Shown: positions 55,208 to 64,000 of the stretch, piece by piece | Position numbering within the stretch: the stretch's first letter is position 1 | Layout of the letters: every line of letters starts with the position of its first letter | Source: Runella sp. MFBS21 | Lineage (GTDB): Bacteria; Bacteroidota; Bacteroidia; Cytophagales; Spirosomataceae | Assembly (NCBI RefSeq): GCF_029433105.1 | Contig: NZ_JARNTW010000001.1 | Coordinates: 930,001-994,000, forward strand | DNA length: 64,000 nucleotides | Direction: 5' to 3' | Translations under genes and position numbers: made by a program | The notes under the pieces: generated by a model | What the model was told of the DNA's origin: nothing | Databases searched by the model: none | The model's input: the letters and a program-made list of their open reading frames with translations, nothing else

Positions 55208-55807
55208 ATGCAAATCGACTTTACAAAATCTCCCGATGGATTGGTACCTGCCGTGATTCAAGACTATGAAACTGGCAAAGTACTTATGCTCGGATATATG
55301 AACCAAGAGGCACTTACCAAAACGCAGCAGGAAGCAGTAGTGACTTTTTTTAGTAGAAGCAAACAACGCCTTTGGACTAAAGGGGAAACGTCAGGTAATT
55401 TTTTGGAAGTGAAAGAAGTTTTGGTAGACTGCGATCAAGATACCATTCTTATCAAAGCGCATCCTATCGGGCCTACTTGTCATACGGGAGCAGATACTTG
55501 CTTTTTTGAAAAAAATGAAGGTAAAGCCCCATTTTTGAATTATCTACAAAAACAAATCATTCGTGACCGTAAAAACAACCCTTCAGAGGCATCTTATACC
55601 AGTAAGTTGTTTAAAAGAGGGGTAAATAAAATCGCCCAAAAAGTGGGAGAAGAAGCCGTAGAATTGGTGATTGAAGCCAAAGATACCAACGACGAGCTTT
55701 TCAAAAATGAGGCAGCCGATTTACTTTTCCACTATCTTATTTTGCTGGAGCAAAGAGGAATGGATTTGGATGATATTGTGGATGTCTTGAAAGAAAGACA
55801 CAAATAA
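55208..55807 (+). CDS. hisIE: Bifunctional phosphoribosyl-AMP cyclohydrolase / phosphoribosyl-ATP pyrophosphatase
   Basis: This 199-residue fusion has a HisI part (about 1-105; CHTGADTCFF metal motif and WTKGETSGN) and a HisE part (about 110-199; EEAVELVIEAKD and DLLFHYLI). It catalyses steps 2 and 3 of histidine synthesis. It is alone here, with no other his genes nearby. Confidence 0.95.
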   Translation: MQIDFTKSPDGLVPAVIQDYETGKVLMLGYMNQEALTKTQQEAVVTFFSRSKQRLWTKGETSGNFLEVKEVLVDCDQDTILIKAHPIGPTCHTGADTCFFEKNEGKAPFLNYLQKQIIRDRKNNPSEASYTSKLFKRGVNKIAQKVGEEAVELVIEAKDTNDELFKNEAADLLFHYLILLEQRGMDLDDIVDVLKERHK

Positions 55808-55840
55808 TAAAAAATGGGGTGTTTTTACACCCCATTTTTT
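55808..55840 (+). terminator. Bidirectional terminator between hisIE and the amidase
   Basis: AAAAAATGGGGTG and CACCCCATTTTTT form a stem flanked by A and T tracts. It serves both convergent genes, hisIE and the amidase. Confidence 0.9.
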
Positions 55841-55844
55841 ATCG

Positions 55845-56714
55845 TTATTCATCAATAAGTCTCTTGGTAATAGGCTGATAGCTATCGATGCGGCGGTCGC
55901 GCAAGTAGGGCCAAGTGGTACGATAATATTCGGTTTTGTCCAAATCTAGTTCTACGACTTTCACTTCTTCTTGGTCGTGAGAAGCAAGATATAAGAGGCT
56001 ACCAAATGGATTTGACACAAAAGACCCTCCCCAAAATTGTTGATCGGCTTCGCGCCCTACCCGATTGACAGACACTACATAGACACCATTGGCCACCGAA
56101 TGACTCCGCTGAATGGTTTGCCAAGCGTTATATTGTTCTACATTGATACTAGGGTCTTGCTCGTTGGTATCCCAACCGATAGCAGTGGGATAAAATAAAA
56201 TTTCAGCCCCCATCAAACTTGTGATGCGAGCGGCTTCAGGATACCATTGATCCCAGCAAATCAGAACTCCTAGTTTCCCAAATTTTGTATTGAAAACCTT
56301 ATAGCCCAAATCACCGGGTGTAAAATAAAATTTCTCATAATAGCCAGGGTCGTCGGGGATGTGCATTTTGCGGTACTTGCCAAGGTAAGTACCGTCGGCA
56401 TCTAATACGGCGGTGGTATTGTGGTATAATCCAGGCGCACGTTTTTCAAATAATGATGCAATGATGACGATGCCTAATTCCTTCGCCAAATCACTAAGCG
56501 TATCAGTGGTAGGGCCGGGGATAGATTCACCTAAATTGAAGTTGGCGTGGTCTTCGACATCACAAAAATAAAGGGACTTAAACAGCTCTTGCAAACACAC
56601 AATTTGCGCCCCTTGGGCGGCAGCTTCGCGGGTTTTGGCAATAGCTTTTGCTAAATTATGGTCAACATCGGCCGTGCAACTCATCTGCACTAAACCAACT
56701 TTTACGTTTCGCAT
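55845..56714 (-). CDS. aguB: N-carbamoylputrescine amidase-like carbon-nitrogen hydrolase
   Basis: This 289-residue nitrilase-superfamily protein has the Glu-Lys-Cys triad as Glu43 (LQELFK), Lys116 (YRKMHIPDDP) and Cys153 (LICWDQWYPE). Length and the WDQWYPEAAR motif match AguB, which makes putrescine from N-carbamoylputrescine. It faces hisIE across a shared terminator. No aguA gene is next to it. Confidence 0.9.
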   Translation of the reverse strand: MRNVKVGLVQMSCTADVDHNLAKAIAKTREAAAQGAQIVCLQELFKSLYFCDVEDHANFNLGESIPGPTTDTLSDLAKELGIVIIASLFEKRAPGLYHNTTAVLDADGTYLGKYRKMHIPDDPGYYEKFYFTPGDLGYKVFNTKFGKLGVLICWDQWYPEAARITSLMGAEILFYPTAIGWDTNEQDPSINVEQYNAWQTIQRSHSVANGVYVVSVNRVGREADQQFWGGSFVSNPFGSLLYLASHDQEEVKVVELDLDKTEYYRTTWPYLRDRRIDSYQPITKRLIDE

Positions 56715-56839
56715 ATCAATTGATTTTCTGGGTGAACTATGTACTTATGTGATTACAAAGGTAACGCGAAAACGATTGATTATTGTCAAAACTAGAAAAG
56801 TGCTTACTTTAGAGGATAAATCAACAAACCCCAAAAACA

Positions 56840-59056
56840 ATGTTTTTTAAAAGCTACATAAAAACCATTTACTTCTCAATACTCCTTATTTCTCTCTCTC
56901 TAGGAAGTTTTGCCCAAAACAAAGAGAAAATAGTGACCTCAGATTTGACCAAAATCAAACAAGTGGGAGGAGTGGTGCTATCACCCGATGGAAAGCGTGC
57001 CGTCTATACTGTCACTACTACCGAATCTGCTACTGAGCCGTTTGAATACGAATATCGTACGCATCTTTGGTTGGTAGATTTAGAGACCAAAACTCCGCCT
57101 CGCGCCCTTACGCGGGGCACCGAAAGCGCAAGTCAGGCCGTATGGAGTCCAGATGGAAAAAGCATCGCTTTTGTGCGGGCTGTCAAAGGTAAATCTCAAG
57201 TTTTTGTAATGCCCCTCGACGGTGGAGAAGCATGGCAGCTCACGGATTATAAACACGGTGCTTCAGCACCTCAATTTTCGCCCGATGGTAGTAAAATTTT
57301 ATTTTCTACAAGTCTCAATTTTGCGGCTTTGATGGGTGATTCTACTCTTAATCCATCTCAAAACGCTCCTGTTTGGAGTTTGGAAAAAGCAGGTTTTGGA
57401 AAAAATGAATTTTTAAAGAAAAATACCGCCAAGCCTAATCCTGACGGAACCATAGAAGAAATTAGGGCTTATCTGGACAAAGATGTAGAAGATAAAAAAG
57501 CAAAGGTTATCAATCGCCTCAATTTTCAGGGCGAAGCCGCTGCGGGCCAAGACCTGAGTTTTTCGCATTTGATAGTAGTAGAAGTAAAAGAAGGAGCTAA
57601 GCCCACTGCGCTCACCAAGGGTTTTTATTCTTATGGAGGAGCTACGTGGTCTGGCGATGGCAAATCTATTTGGTTTTCAACCCGTGCTGATAGTTTGGTG
57701 CATCCCGATAGAGATCTTGAAAGCCGTATTTGTGTCATGAATGCGGACGGTAGCAATGTTCGTACAATATTGGTAGAAAAAGGACGAAACTTTGGACAGC
57801 CTACACCTTCTCCTGATGGACAATGGCTGGCGTTTATTACTTCACAAGCGCCTGTCAAACCTGCTACTCTCGACCAAGGTCATTTGGGATTTTTGAATCT
57901 TAAAACCTCGAATTCAAAATATACTATCAATTCATTTGACCGCTCGGCGGGGAATCTCAAATGGGTGACCTTAACTTTTCCTAAAAGCAAAAAAGAAGTA
58001 GGGAAAGTAGCTTATGTTTATTTTACGGCTTCTTCCAATGGCGGTGTCCCTGTGTTTAGAGCTGTACCTACCCTTGATAAAGTAGAACAACTTTCAGATT
58101 TTGAAAGTGGTATTACAGACTTTGACTTGGCGCCCAATAAAGTTGTATTTGCCAAAACAGAAGTATTGAATCCTTCAGAGCTGTATGTATCAGATATATT
58201 GATTAAAAATGCGACGAAGCTATCTTCTCACAACGATTGGGTAGCTAAAAAAGCTTTAAGTATGCCCGAAAAACATACTTTTAAAAACGAAAAAGGGCAG
58301 ACGATTGAGTATTGGATTATGAAACCGACGTTTGCGGAAGCGGGAAAAAAATACCCTTTGTTACTCAATATGCACGGTGGCCCTACTGCAATGTGGGGAC
58401 CTGGAGAGGCGTCAATGTGGCATGAGTTTCAGTTTTTTTGTGCGCAAGGGTATGGGGTAGTCTATGCCAATCCTCGGGGTTCAGGAGGCTACGGGGTAGA
58501 GTTTATGAGGGCCAACTATCGAGATTGGGGGACTGGCCCTGCCGACGACGTGCTTCGGGCTTGTACTGAAGCTGCCAAAGAGGCTTGGGCCGATACGTCG
58601 CGACAGGTGATTACGGGAGGTTCGTATGCGGGCTATCTTACGGCGTGGATTGTAGCGCACGATAGCCGTTTTAAGGCTGCTTTTGCGCAGCGTGGAGTGT
58701 ACGATTTGACCACCTTCATGGGAGAGGGCAACGCGTGGCGTTTGGTACCGGGATACTTTGGAGGGTATCCTTGGGAAAAAGAAGCAAAAGCTTCTATGGA
58801 GGCCAATTCGCCTTATACGTTTGTGGACAAAATAAAAACACCATTGCTTATCAAACATGGCGAAAATGACCTTCGTACGGGGGTAATTCAGAGTGAAATG
58901 ATGTATAAATCCCTAAAAATACTAGGTCGCGAAGTAGAATATGTAAGAATGCCCAGTGGCACACACGAACTCAGCCGTAGCGGAAATCCTCGTCAACGGA
59001 TTGATAGAATGCTCCGTATTTATGAATTTTTTGAGCGGTATGTAGGCAAAAAATAG
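56840..59056 (+). CDS. Secreted S9 prolyl oligopeptidase-family peptidase
   Basis: This 738-residue protein has a signal peptide (about 1-25), an N-terminal WD40-like/TolB propeller (about 30-420) with LSPDGKRAVY and SPDGKSIAF repeats, and a C-terminal alpha/beta-hydrolase. The catalytic triad is Ser595 (GGSYAGY), Asp677 (GENDLR) and His709 (GTHELS). It looks like an acylaminoacyl-peptidase or dipeptidyl-peptidase type enzyme that degrades peptides in the periplasm. Gene order offers no further hint. Confidence 0.93.
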   Translation: MFFKSYIKTIYFSILLISLSLGSFAQNKEKIVTSDLTKIKQVGGVVLSPDGKRAVYTVTTTESATEPFEYEYRTHLWLVDLETKTPPRALTRGTESASQAVWSPDGKSIAFVRAVKGKSQVFVMPLDGGEAWQLTDYKHGASAPQFSPDGSKILFSTSLNFAALMGDSTLNPSQNAPVWSLEKAGFGKNEFLKKNTAKPNPDGTIEEIRAYLDKDVEDKKAKVINRLNFQGEAAAGQDLSFSHLIVVEVKEGAKPTALTKGFYSYGGATWSGDGKSIWFSTRADSLVHPDRDLESRICVMNADGSNVRTILVEKGRNFGQPTPSPDGQWLAFITSQAPVKPATLDQGHLGFLNLKTSNSKYTINSFDRSAGNLKWVTLTFPKSKKEVGKVAYVYFTASSNGGVPVFRAVPTLDKVEQLSDFESGITDFDLAPNKVVFAKTEVLNPSELYVSDILIKNATKLSSHNDWVAKKALSMPEKHTFKNEKGQTIEYWIMKPTFAEAGKKYPLLLNMHGGPTAMWGPGEASMWHEFQFFCAQGYGVVYANPRGSGGYGVEFMRANYRDWGTGPADDVLRACTEAAKEAWADTSRQVITGGSYAGYLTAWIVAHDSRFKAAFAQRGVYDLTTFMGEGNAWRLVPGYFGGYPWEKEAKASMEANSPYTFVDKIKTPLLIKHGENDLRTGVIQSEMMYKSLKILGREVEYVRMPSGTHELSRSGNPRQRIDRMLRIYEFFERYVGKK

Positions 59057-59106
59057 ATTTTGGGTTGAGAGATTTCTTTTGTTAATTGCATTAAAAAGTA
59101 GCATGT

Positions 59107-59472
59107 ATGACCGAGAAAGAACGTTTATCTCAGCTAGAAGAAATCGTGTCTGAGATATTAAAAAAACAAGACAGAATCGCGGAAGAAGTAGCTCACCTAA
59201 GTCTTAAAGTGGCTTCAAATTCAATTGACATTGCGAGCTTGAAAGTAGCAGTCGCATCTCTAGAAACCAAAGTGGATAGGTTGGAAATCAAAGTGGATAA
59301 GTTAGAAACCAAAGTAGATAGACTAGAAACTAAGGTAGACAGGCTAGAAACTAAGGTAGATAACCAAGGGCTAATGTTTGCTGAGTTTAGACATGATGTC
59401 ACGGCTGGGCAAGCAGAGTTACAAAAAGGGATGAATTTGCTACTCCAACTTATTCGTGGTCAACAATCATAA
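59107..59472 (+). CDS. Coiled-coil protein with heptad repeat minisatellite
   Basis: This 121-residue protein is almost all coiled coil. Its middle has repeats of LETKVDRLE-type heptads, encoded by nearly identical 21-base DNA units around 59270-59370, so the copy number could change by slippage. No domain is recognised beyond this. It lies between the S9 peptidase and a Tat-exported TIM-barrel gene (21 bp downstream). Function unknown. Confidence 0.75.
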   Translation: MTEKERLSQLEEIVSEILKKQDRIAEEVAHLSLKVASNSIDIASLKVAVASLETKVDRLEIKVDKLETKVDRLETKVDRLETKVDNQGLMFAEFRHDVTAGQAELQKGMNLLLQLIRGQQS

Positions 59473-59493
59473 ATTAAAACATAACCTTAACAA

Positions 59494-60429
59494 ATGAGTA
59501 ATCGCCGCACTTTCATCAAAGACTTAGGGGCATTGGCGGGCATGGCTGCCTTCTCTCCTGAAATTTTTGCCGCCGAACCCCAAAAACTTTGGTTTGAAAT
59601 TTCATTGGCAGAGTGGTCTTTGCACAAGACTATTTTCAACGAAAAAAAACTGACTAATTTAGATTTTCCCGTGATAGCTCGTAAAGAATTTGGAATCGGG
59701 ATTGTCGAATATGTCAATCAAATGTTCAAAGATAAAGCCAAGGACACGGCTTATCTTAATGAATTGCTAATGCGTTGTAAAGACAACAATGTGAAGAATC
59801 ACCTCATTATGATTGACGGAGAAGGCGGCCTTGCCGAAACCGATGCCACCGTGCGTAACAAAGCCGTAGAAAATCATAAAAAATGGGTAGAATGTGCCAA
59901 ATACTTAGGCTGTAAAACCATCCGGGTCAATTCGTTTGGGAAAGGCTCTGCCGAAGAAGTGGCCAAAGCTGCGGTGGACGGATTAGGGAAATTGGGCGAA
60001 TTTGCCAAACCCGTTGGTATCAACGTGATTGTCGAAAACCACGGAGGCTATTCTTCCGATGGGCAATGGCTTTCAGGGGTAATGAAGCAAATCAACATGA
60101 AAAATGTAGGAACGCTACCTGACTTCGGTAACTTCTGTGTAAAACGTAGCGACAATAGCGAGTGGGGCGGCAAATGTGTTGAAGAGTATGATCGCTACAA
60201 AGGCGTAAAAGAACTAATGTCTTACGCAAAGGGCGTAAGTGCCAAAACCAACGATTTTGATGAAAAAGGCAATGAAGCTAAAATGGATTATGCTCGTTTG
60301 CTTAAGATTGTAAAAGACGCTGGATTTAGAGGAATCATTGGTATTGAGTATGAAGGAAATGTAACTTCAGAATATGATGGTATCAAGGCTACCAAAAAGC
60401 TTTTGGAGCGAGTAGGGGCTATGGTATAA
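59494..60429 (+). CDS. Tat-exported sugar phosphate isomerase/epimerase-like protein
   Basis: This 311-residue protein has a Tat motif NRRTFIK (residues 3-9) and an Ala-rich cleavage region near residue 27. The mature part is a xylose isomerase-like TIM barrel with VENHGGYSSDG and IGIEYEGN as metal-site strands. It resembles the exported barrel at 26797 in fold, not closely in sequence. It should act outside the cytoplasm on a sugar substrate not known. A terminator follows at 60449-60478. Confidence 0.88.
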   Translation: MSNRRTFIKDLGALAGMAAFSPEIFAAEPQKLWFEISLAEWSLHKTIFNEKKLTNLDFPVIARKEFGIGIVEYVNQMFKDKAKDTAYLNELLMRCKDNNVKNHLIMIDGEGGLAETDATVRNKAVENHKKWVECAKYLGCKTIRVNSFGKGSAEEVAKAAVDGLGKLGEFAKPVGINVIVENHGGYSSDGQWLSGVMKQINMKNVGTLPDFGNFCVKRSDNSEWGGKCVEEYDRYKGVKELMSYAKGVSAKTNDFDEKGNEAKMDYARLLKIVKDAGFRGIIGIEYEGNVTSEYDGIKATKKLLERVGAMV

Positions 60430-60448
60430 ACTAATTTTTATTTATACA

Positions 60449-60478
60449 GAAAGGGAGGCCGACAAGCCTCCCTTTTTA
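60449..60478 (+). terminator. Bidirectional terminator between isomerase and receptor genes
   Basis: AAAGGGAGGC and GCCTCCCTTT form a 10-bp stem with a 6-base loop, followed by T and preceded by A. It serves both convergent genes. Confidence 0.85.
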
Positions 60479-60493
60479 CATAAGATACAGTCT

Positions 60494-63223
60494 TTAAAAT
60501 TCGATTACTAAGCCTAATGCGGGTGTAAAATTGGAGTCTTCATTGGCCAAAATAAGCGGAATTCCATTGCTACCATCCAATTTCAGCGCCTGTCCGTCGG
60601 TGGTTTTGAAGCCTGAGTTGTCGGCCAATCGCTCAAAAGTATATTGTGGAAAAGCGGGGTTGGCGGTTAACAAAGCATTTTGAAAGTCAAAAAATAAATC
60701 AATAGAGATTTTTTTATAATTCCATTTTTTATCAACCCTAAAATCTACCCGACTAAAAGCTTTGAGGCGTTGGCTATTGAGGCGAGTATAATCTTCCGTA
60801 CCGACGCCCGTCGTGAGATAGTTGCGCTGAGAAGCCACCAAGTCAAAAGGCGTATAAGGAGAACCTCCCTGATAAAGCCATTTTAGTCCTAGTTCCCAAC
60901 CTTTCTTGAATTTATAACCAAGTTGGGTTGATAACAGATGTCGATTGTCCCATGCAGAGGCAATGTATTTGCCGTCTTTGCCCGTAAACTCTGACTTAAA
61001 GTAAGTGTAACTCAGTACGCCAAAGAAGTTTTTGGTAAGCTTTTGTTGCACAAAAAACTCCACTCCTCGGCTACGTCCTTGGCCCGTACTAGTGACGGCT
61101 TCATTGCCGATAGCTCCAAAATTGCCCCCTTGATTTGCCAACGAAATACCATCACGTGTGGATACGGGATAATTGTCGTAAGTTTTAGAAAAGCCTTCAA
61201 GAGTAATACGTGTTGTAGGAGTTGGAATAAACTCAAGCCCCGCTACCAAATGGTCTGAACGAATGTATTTGTTGGATTTGTTTACAAAATTGCCGTCTTG
61301 ACGATAGCCCAAAACTGTATAAATAGGAGTTTTGAAATATCGCCCTATCGAAGCATTGATTCGCCATTTATCGCTGAGTTGATAGCTTGCTGAGAGACGT
61401 GGGCTGAGGGTTTGAAGGGGGTTGTTGCCTTCATCAGTAAAAGAATTCATGTCGGTGCGTAGTCCAGCCGACAGATTGAGTCGGTCATTGAACAATTTAC
61501 GATTGACTTGCGCAAAAGCACCATATTTGAAAAAATCAATGGCAGTATTAAAACTAATATTGACAGCGGGTTGAATGATTTGACCTTGGGCATCTTTGAT
61601 TTCTCGACGAAGTATATTGAAAAAATCATTGTTGTATTTGACATATTGCAACACTGCTCCATAACTGTATTCCCATTTACCCACAAATTTGTTGACATCA
61701 ATACGAAGTTTATTTTCAATTTCCTGAGAATTACTTTTCAGTACTCGGTATCTTTCATCTCCTTGACGGTTGTCTTCAAATCTATCAAGACGATTGTCAA
61801 ACATATTGCGACTCAATGAAACATTCAGAAAACCATTGTCAAGCAATCTTTTGAGCGAAAACCCTGTAGTATAGTTCCATTGATTGATGTTGGGATTAGA
61901 GCGTAAGATGTACTCTTTTTCGGGGCTGCTTTCTTTGGGCACAGCAAACGTAAACTCATCAATAGCACCCACTCCGATAGCGGTAAGAGTGGTTTTTTTG
62001 TTGATTTTGTGAGTAACCTTGTACTGAAAATCCCAATAATTGGGGCGAATTGGTAAATCGATAGCCTTAAATAAAAACTGCAAATACGAACGTCTCACCG
62101 AAGCTAAAAAAGTGGTTTTAGGCGAAAGCGGCCCCTCAAACGTTCCCGCTACTTCTGTAGAACTTACCCGTATATTGCCTTGAACTCGTTCGGGGTTTCC
62201 TTCGCGTTGGCGAAATTGGAGCACCGAAGACAAGGCATTGTCATAACGCGCATTGAAACTACTCGAACTCAGCGTAGCATCTTCAATAAAAGATACGTTG
62301 AGAATACCCGTAGGCCCGCCCGAGCTTCCTTGTGTAGCAAAGTGATTGATAACGGGAATTTCGATGCCGTCGAGGTAAAAGACGTTTTCGTTTGGCCCGC
62401 CTCCTCTGATGATGAGATCATTGCGAAAACCTCCCACTGAGCCAGCCGTACCGCCTACTCCTGGCAGTACTTGAATCACCCGCGAAATATCAAAGTTACC
62501 CCCTGGATTATTTTTGATTTCTTCGGTAGTAAGTTTCTGAATGGAGTTGGGCGTTTCGACTGAAGCCACTGAGATAGAGCGGTTAAATACCACCTTGGCT
62601 TCTTCCAGCTGTAAAGCTTCCTCTTCCAGCTCAAAATTGATTTGTTGGGCATTGCCTGAGGTAAGTACCACATTAAACTTACTAGCCGCTTTATAGCCTA
62701 CGAAACTAGCTTTTAGGTTGTAGCTTCCCACAGGGAGTGTAAGCTTAAATTTACCATCTGTATCTGTAGTGGTACCTAAGGTTGTATTTTCGGCTTGTAC
62801 GGTTACACCCACTAGGGCTTCTTGGGTGCGTTTGTCTTTCACAATGCCCAAAATGGTACCATTGTTTTGGGACCAAGCTGTTTGCAAAAAAAATGTAAAG
62901 AAAATCACTACGCTACCTAGCAAACCCCGCGAAGTGGATAGTGCTGTTGGTGTGTTTTGATGCTTATATAAATACTGCATAACCTTTTGAATTGTGTAAA
63001 GTTGACTATGTTTGTATGCTGGAATAGGGATAGAAAAGTGAGAGATAATACGCTGGATGAAAAGAGCTTGCCTTATTATATCAAAACCTAGGTCTCTGCT
63101 CAAATGAGCCTGGGGGTGAATCATCTCTATCGGTACGCAAAAGTCGCTGACGAGTATATCAATGATTTGGGTTCGGATAGATTTCAGACGGGCTATATTA
63201 TCTAATGTCAAGAATGGGTTCAT
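60494..63223 (-). CDS. TonB-dependent receptor with N-terminal acyl-carrier-protein-like domain
   Basis: From ATG 63223 the reading frame gives 909 residues. Residues 10-88 match an acyl carrier protein in pattern (AHLSRDLGFDII, IPIPAYKHSQLYTIQKVM), but the phosphopantetheine Ser of the DSL motif is Ile. Next come a hydrophobic signal-like segment (about 98-118), a carboxypeptidase-regulatory-like domain (about 122-205; VGVTVQAENTTLGTTTDTDG), a plug with GGFRNDLIIRGGGPNENVFYLDG, and a beta barrel ending in VIEF. Alternative starts are ATG 63301 (longer) and ATG 62980, which gives an ordinary exported receptor. The receptor call is firm; the ACP part is unusual. Confidence 0.88.
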   Translation of the reverse strand: MNPFLTLDNIARLKSIRTQIIDILVSDFCVPIEMIHPQAHLSRDLGFDIIRQALFIQRIISHFSIPIPAYKHSQLYTIQKVMQYLYKHQNTPTALSTSRGLLGSVVIFFTFFLQTAWSQNNGTILGIVKDKRTQEALVGVTVQAENTTLGTTTDTDGKFKLTLPVGSYNLKASFVGYKAASKFNVVLTSGNAQQINFELEEEALQLEEAKVVFNRSISVASVETPNSIQKLTTEEIKNNPGGNFDISRVIQVLPGVGGTAGSVGGFRNDLIIRGGGPNENVFYLDGIEIPVINHFATQGSSGGPTGILNVSFIEDATLSSSSFNARYDNALSSVLQFRQREGNPERVQGNIRVSSTEVAGTFEGPLSPKTTFLASVRRSYLQFLFKAIDLPIRPNYWDFQYKVTHKINKKTTLTAIGVGAIDEFTFAVPKESSPEKEYILRSNPNINQWNYTTGFSLKRLLDNGFLNVSLSRNMFDNRLDRFEDNRQGDERYRVLKSNSQEIENKLRIDVNKFVGKWEYSYGAVLQYVKYNNDFFNILRREIKDAQGQIIQPAVNISFNTAIDFFKYGAFAQVNRKLFNDRLNLSAGLRTDMNSFTDEGNNPLQTLSPRLSASYQLSDKWRINASIGRYFKTPIYTVLGYRQDGNFVNKSNKYIRSDHLVAGLEFIPTPTTRITLEGFSKTYDNYPVSTRDGISLANQGGNFGAIGNEAVTSTGQGRSRGVEFFVQQKLTKNFFGVLSYTYFKSEFTGKDGKYIASAWDNRHLLSTQLGYKFKKGWELGLKWLYQGGSPYTPFDLVASQRNYLTTGVGTEDYTRLNSQRLKAFSRVDFRVDKKWNYKKISIDLFFDFQNALLTANPAFPQYTFERLADNSGFKTTDGQALKLDGSNGIPLILANEDSNFTPALGLVIEF

Positions 63224-63369
63224 GGCTGTTATCGGGTGGAGGTTTCTTTGAACATTATTCTTTTTTCTTTGTTTAAAGTATAGAATACAGTACAATAACA
63301 TACAATCTCAGAAATTGTTTGTACGAAAACATAATATTTTCTAAATTTTAGAATGTTTTCATATAATAT

Positions 63370-64000
63370 ATGAATTATGACCTTTTGCAACAATTGATAG
63401 TCCACTTGGCTGCTTATGAGGCACAGCGCCCTCCTAATCACCGAAACGACATGGAAAGTTTTGTGGCTTTCCTAAATCAGCAGGTATTCAGTAAGTCAAC
63501 GGCTGAGGCAGTACAGTTTGAAAATGGAGAAACCGTAGAGGCGCTATTGTCTCAGTTAATAGCGTTTTTGTATCGTTATGCAAAAGGATACATTAAAAAA
63601 GCCTTGGATCAAACCAATCTGATTACAGTGGATGATTTTGGCTATTTAGCGGGCATTTGGCAGCGTGGTGGCTGTACTAAAACCGAAATCATTGAAATGA
63701 ATATCCATGAAAAAACCACAGGTATGGAAGTAATCAAGAGATTGCTTAATCACGAGCTCATTGAGCAGATTGATGACACTCACGACCGCCGCAGTAAGCG
63801 GTTGCTTATTACAGACAAAGGAAGAGGAGTATTGTTTGGGACTTTTGGCGAGATGCGAAAGGCGAGTTTGATTATTGCAGGCAATCTAAATGAGGTCGAG
63901 AAGCTACAATTGTTGTATTTGCTTCAAAAATTACATCATTTTCACAAACCTCTTTTTTTGAACGATAAAGACAAGGGGCTTGACGAATTGTTGGGAAAAG
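63370..64000 (+). CDS. MarR-family winged-helix regulator, 5' part
   Basis: The ATG at 63370 opens a frame that stays open to the window edge (210 codons), so the 3' end is missing. Seen is a MarR-like winged helix in the middle (TEIIEMNIHEKTTGMEVIKRL, then DDTHDRRSKRLLITDKGRG, the wing motif). It is divergent from the TonB receptor gene with a 146-bp gap and may control it, as MarR regulators often control neighbours. Confidence 0.82.
   Translation, partial: MNYDLLQQLIVHLAAYEAQRPPNHRNDMESFVAFLNQQVFSKSTAEAVQFENGETVEALLSQLIAFLYRYAKGYIKKALDQTNLITVDDFGYLAGIWQRGGCTKTEIIEMNIHEKTTGMEVIKRLLNHELIEQIDDTHDRRSKRLLITDKGRGVLFGTFGEMRKASLIIAGNLNEVEKLQLLYLLQKLHHFHKPLFLNDKDKGLDELLGK

Overview
The window looks like a chromosomal segment of a gliding-type Bacteroidota bacterium, most likely a member of the Cytophagales. 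Supporting features are a SusC/SusD pair, a gldH gene, a type B gliding/T9SS C-terminal domain and T9SS type A tails, a fused lpxC-fabZ between lpxD and lpxA, many TonB, Tat and lipoprotein signals, and TAnnTTTG-like promoter boxes. The genus is inference; Runella- or Dyadobacter-like relatives are plausible. No rRNA, tRNA, CRISPR array or phage structural gene was seen.

Layout. 1-13.3 kb (+): a polysaccharide-utilisation-like locus. It holds the end of a susC, a susD, four successive genes for Tat-exported proteins of the polysaccharide pyruvyl transferase fold, a GH88-type unsaturated uronyl hydrolase, an old-yellow-enzyme flavoprotein, an inserted higBA toxin-antitoxin pair and an SDR dehydrogenase. 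13.3-20.3 kb (-): a poorly understood run of seven genes, including two secreted DM9-domain proteins, a PGRP-like amidase, a papain-like protease and three unknowns. 20.3-23.7 kb: a membrane protein, a LuxR-type response regulator, a HisKA_3 sensor kinase and a lipoprotein. 23.8-27.7 kb (+): a Tat-exported Gfo/Idh/MocA oxidoreductase, an MFS transporter and an exported TIM-barrel isomerase, with a 93-bp tandem repeat between the last two. 27.9-33.5 kb (+): a large PKD/gliding-motility C-terminal protein, ruvB, a LytTR protein and rpmB. 33.6-42.3 kb: glycosyltransferases, a thioesterase, an FAD oxidase, a deaminase, a Lon-substrate-binding-domain protein, gldH, a flippase and cysM. 42.3-48 kb (-): two large paralogous T9SS-secreted GH42-like modular proteins. 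48.4-53 kb (-): lpxA, lpxC/fabZ, lpxD and an HD phosphohydrolase. 53-60.4 kb: cyclophilin, an NtrC-like regulator without a DNA-binding domain, hisIE, an AguB-like amidase, an S9 peptidase, a coiled-coil protein and a second Tat-exported TIM-barrel protein. 60.5-64 kb: a TonB-dependent receptor preceded in frame by an acyl-carrier-protein-like domain, and a divergent MarR gene cut by the window edge.

How genes fit together. The first locus would bind and import an acidic glycan through SusCD, process it in the periplasm with the four pyruvyltransferase-fold proteins, and finish in the cytoplasm with GH88, the flavoprotein and the SDR. The pyruvyltransferase-fold proteins carry Glu-x-His where, from memory of the family, the PEP-binding Arg-x-His is expected. 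They are also predicted to sit where PEP is not normally available, so they may do something other than pyruvylation. This is the strongest candidate for an undescribed system. The second is the ACP-like/TonB receptor fusion, and the third is the minus-strand DM9/amidase/protease cluster.
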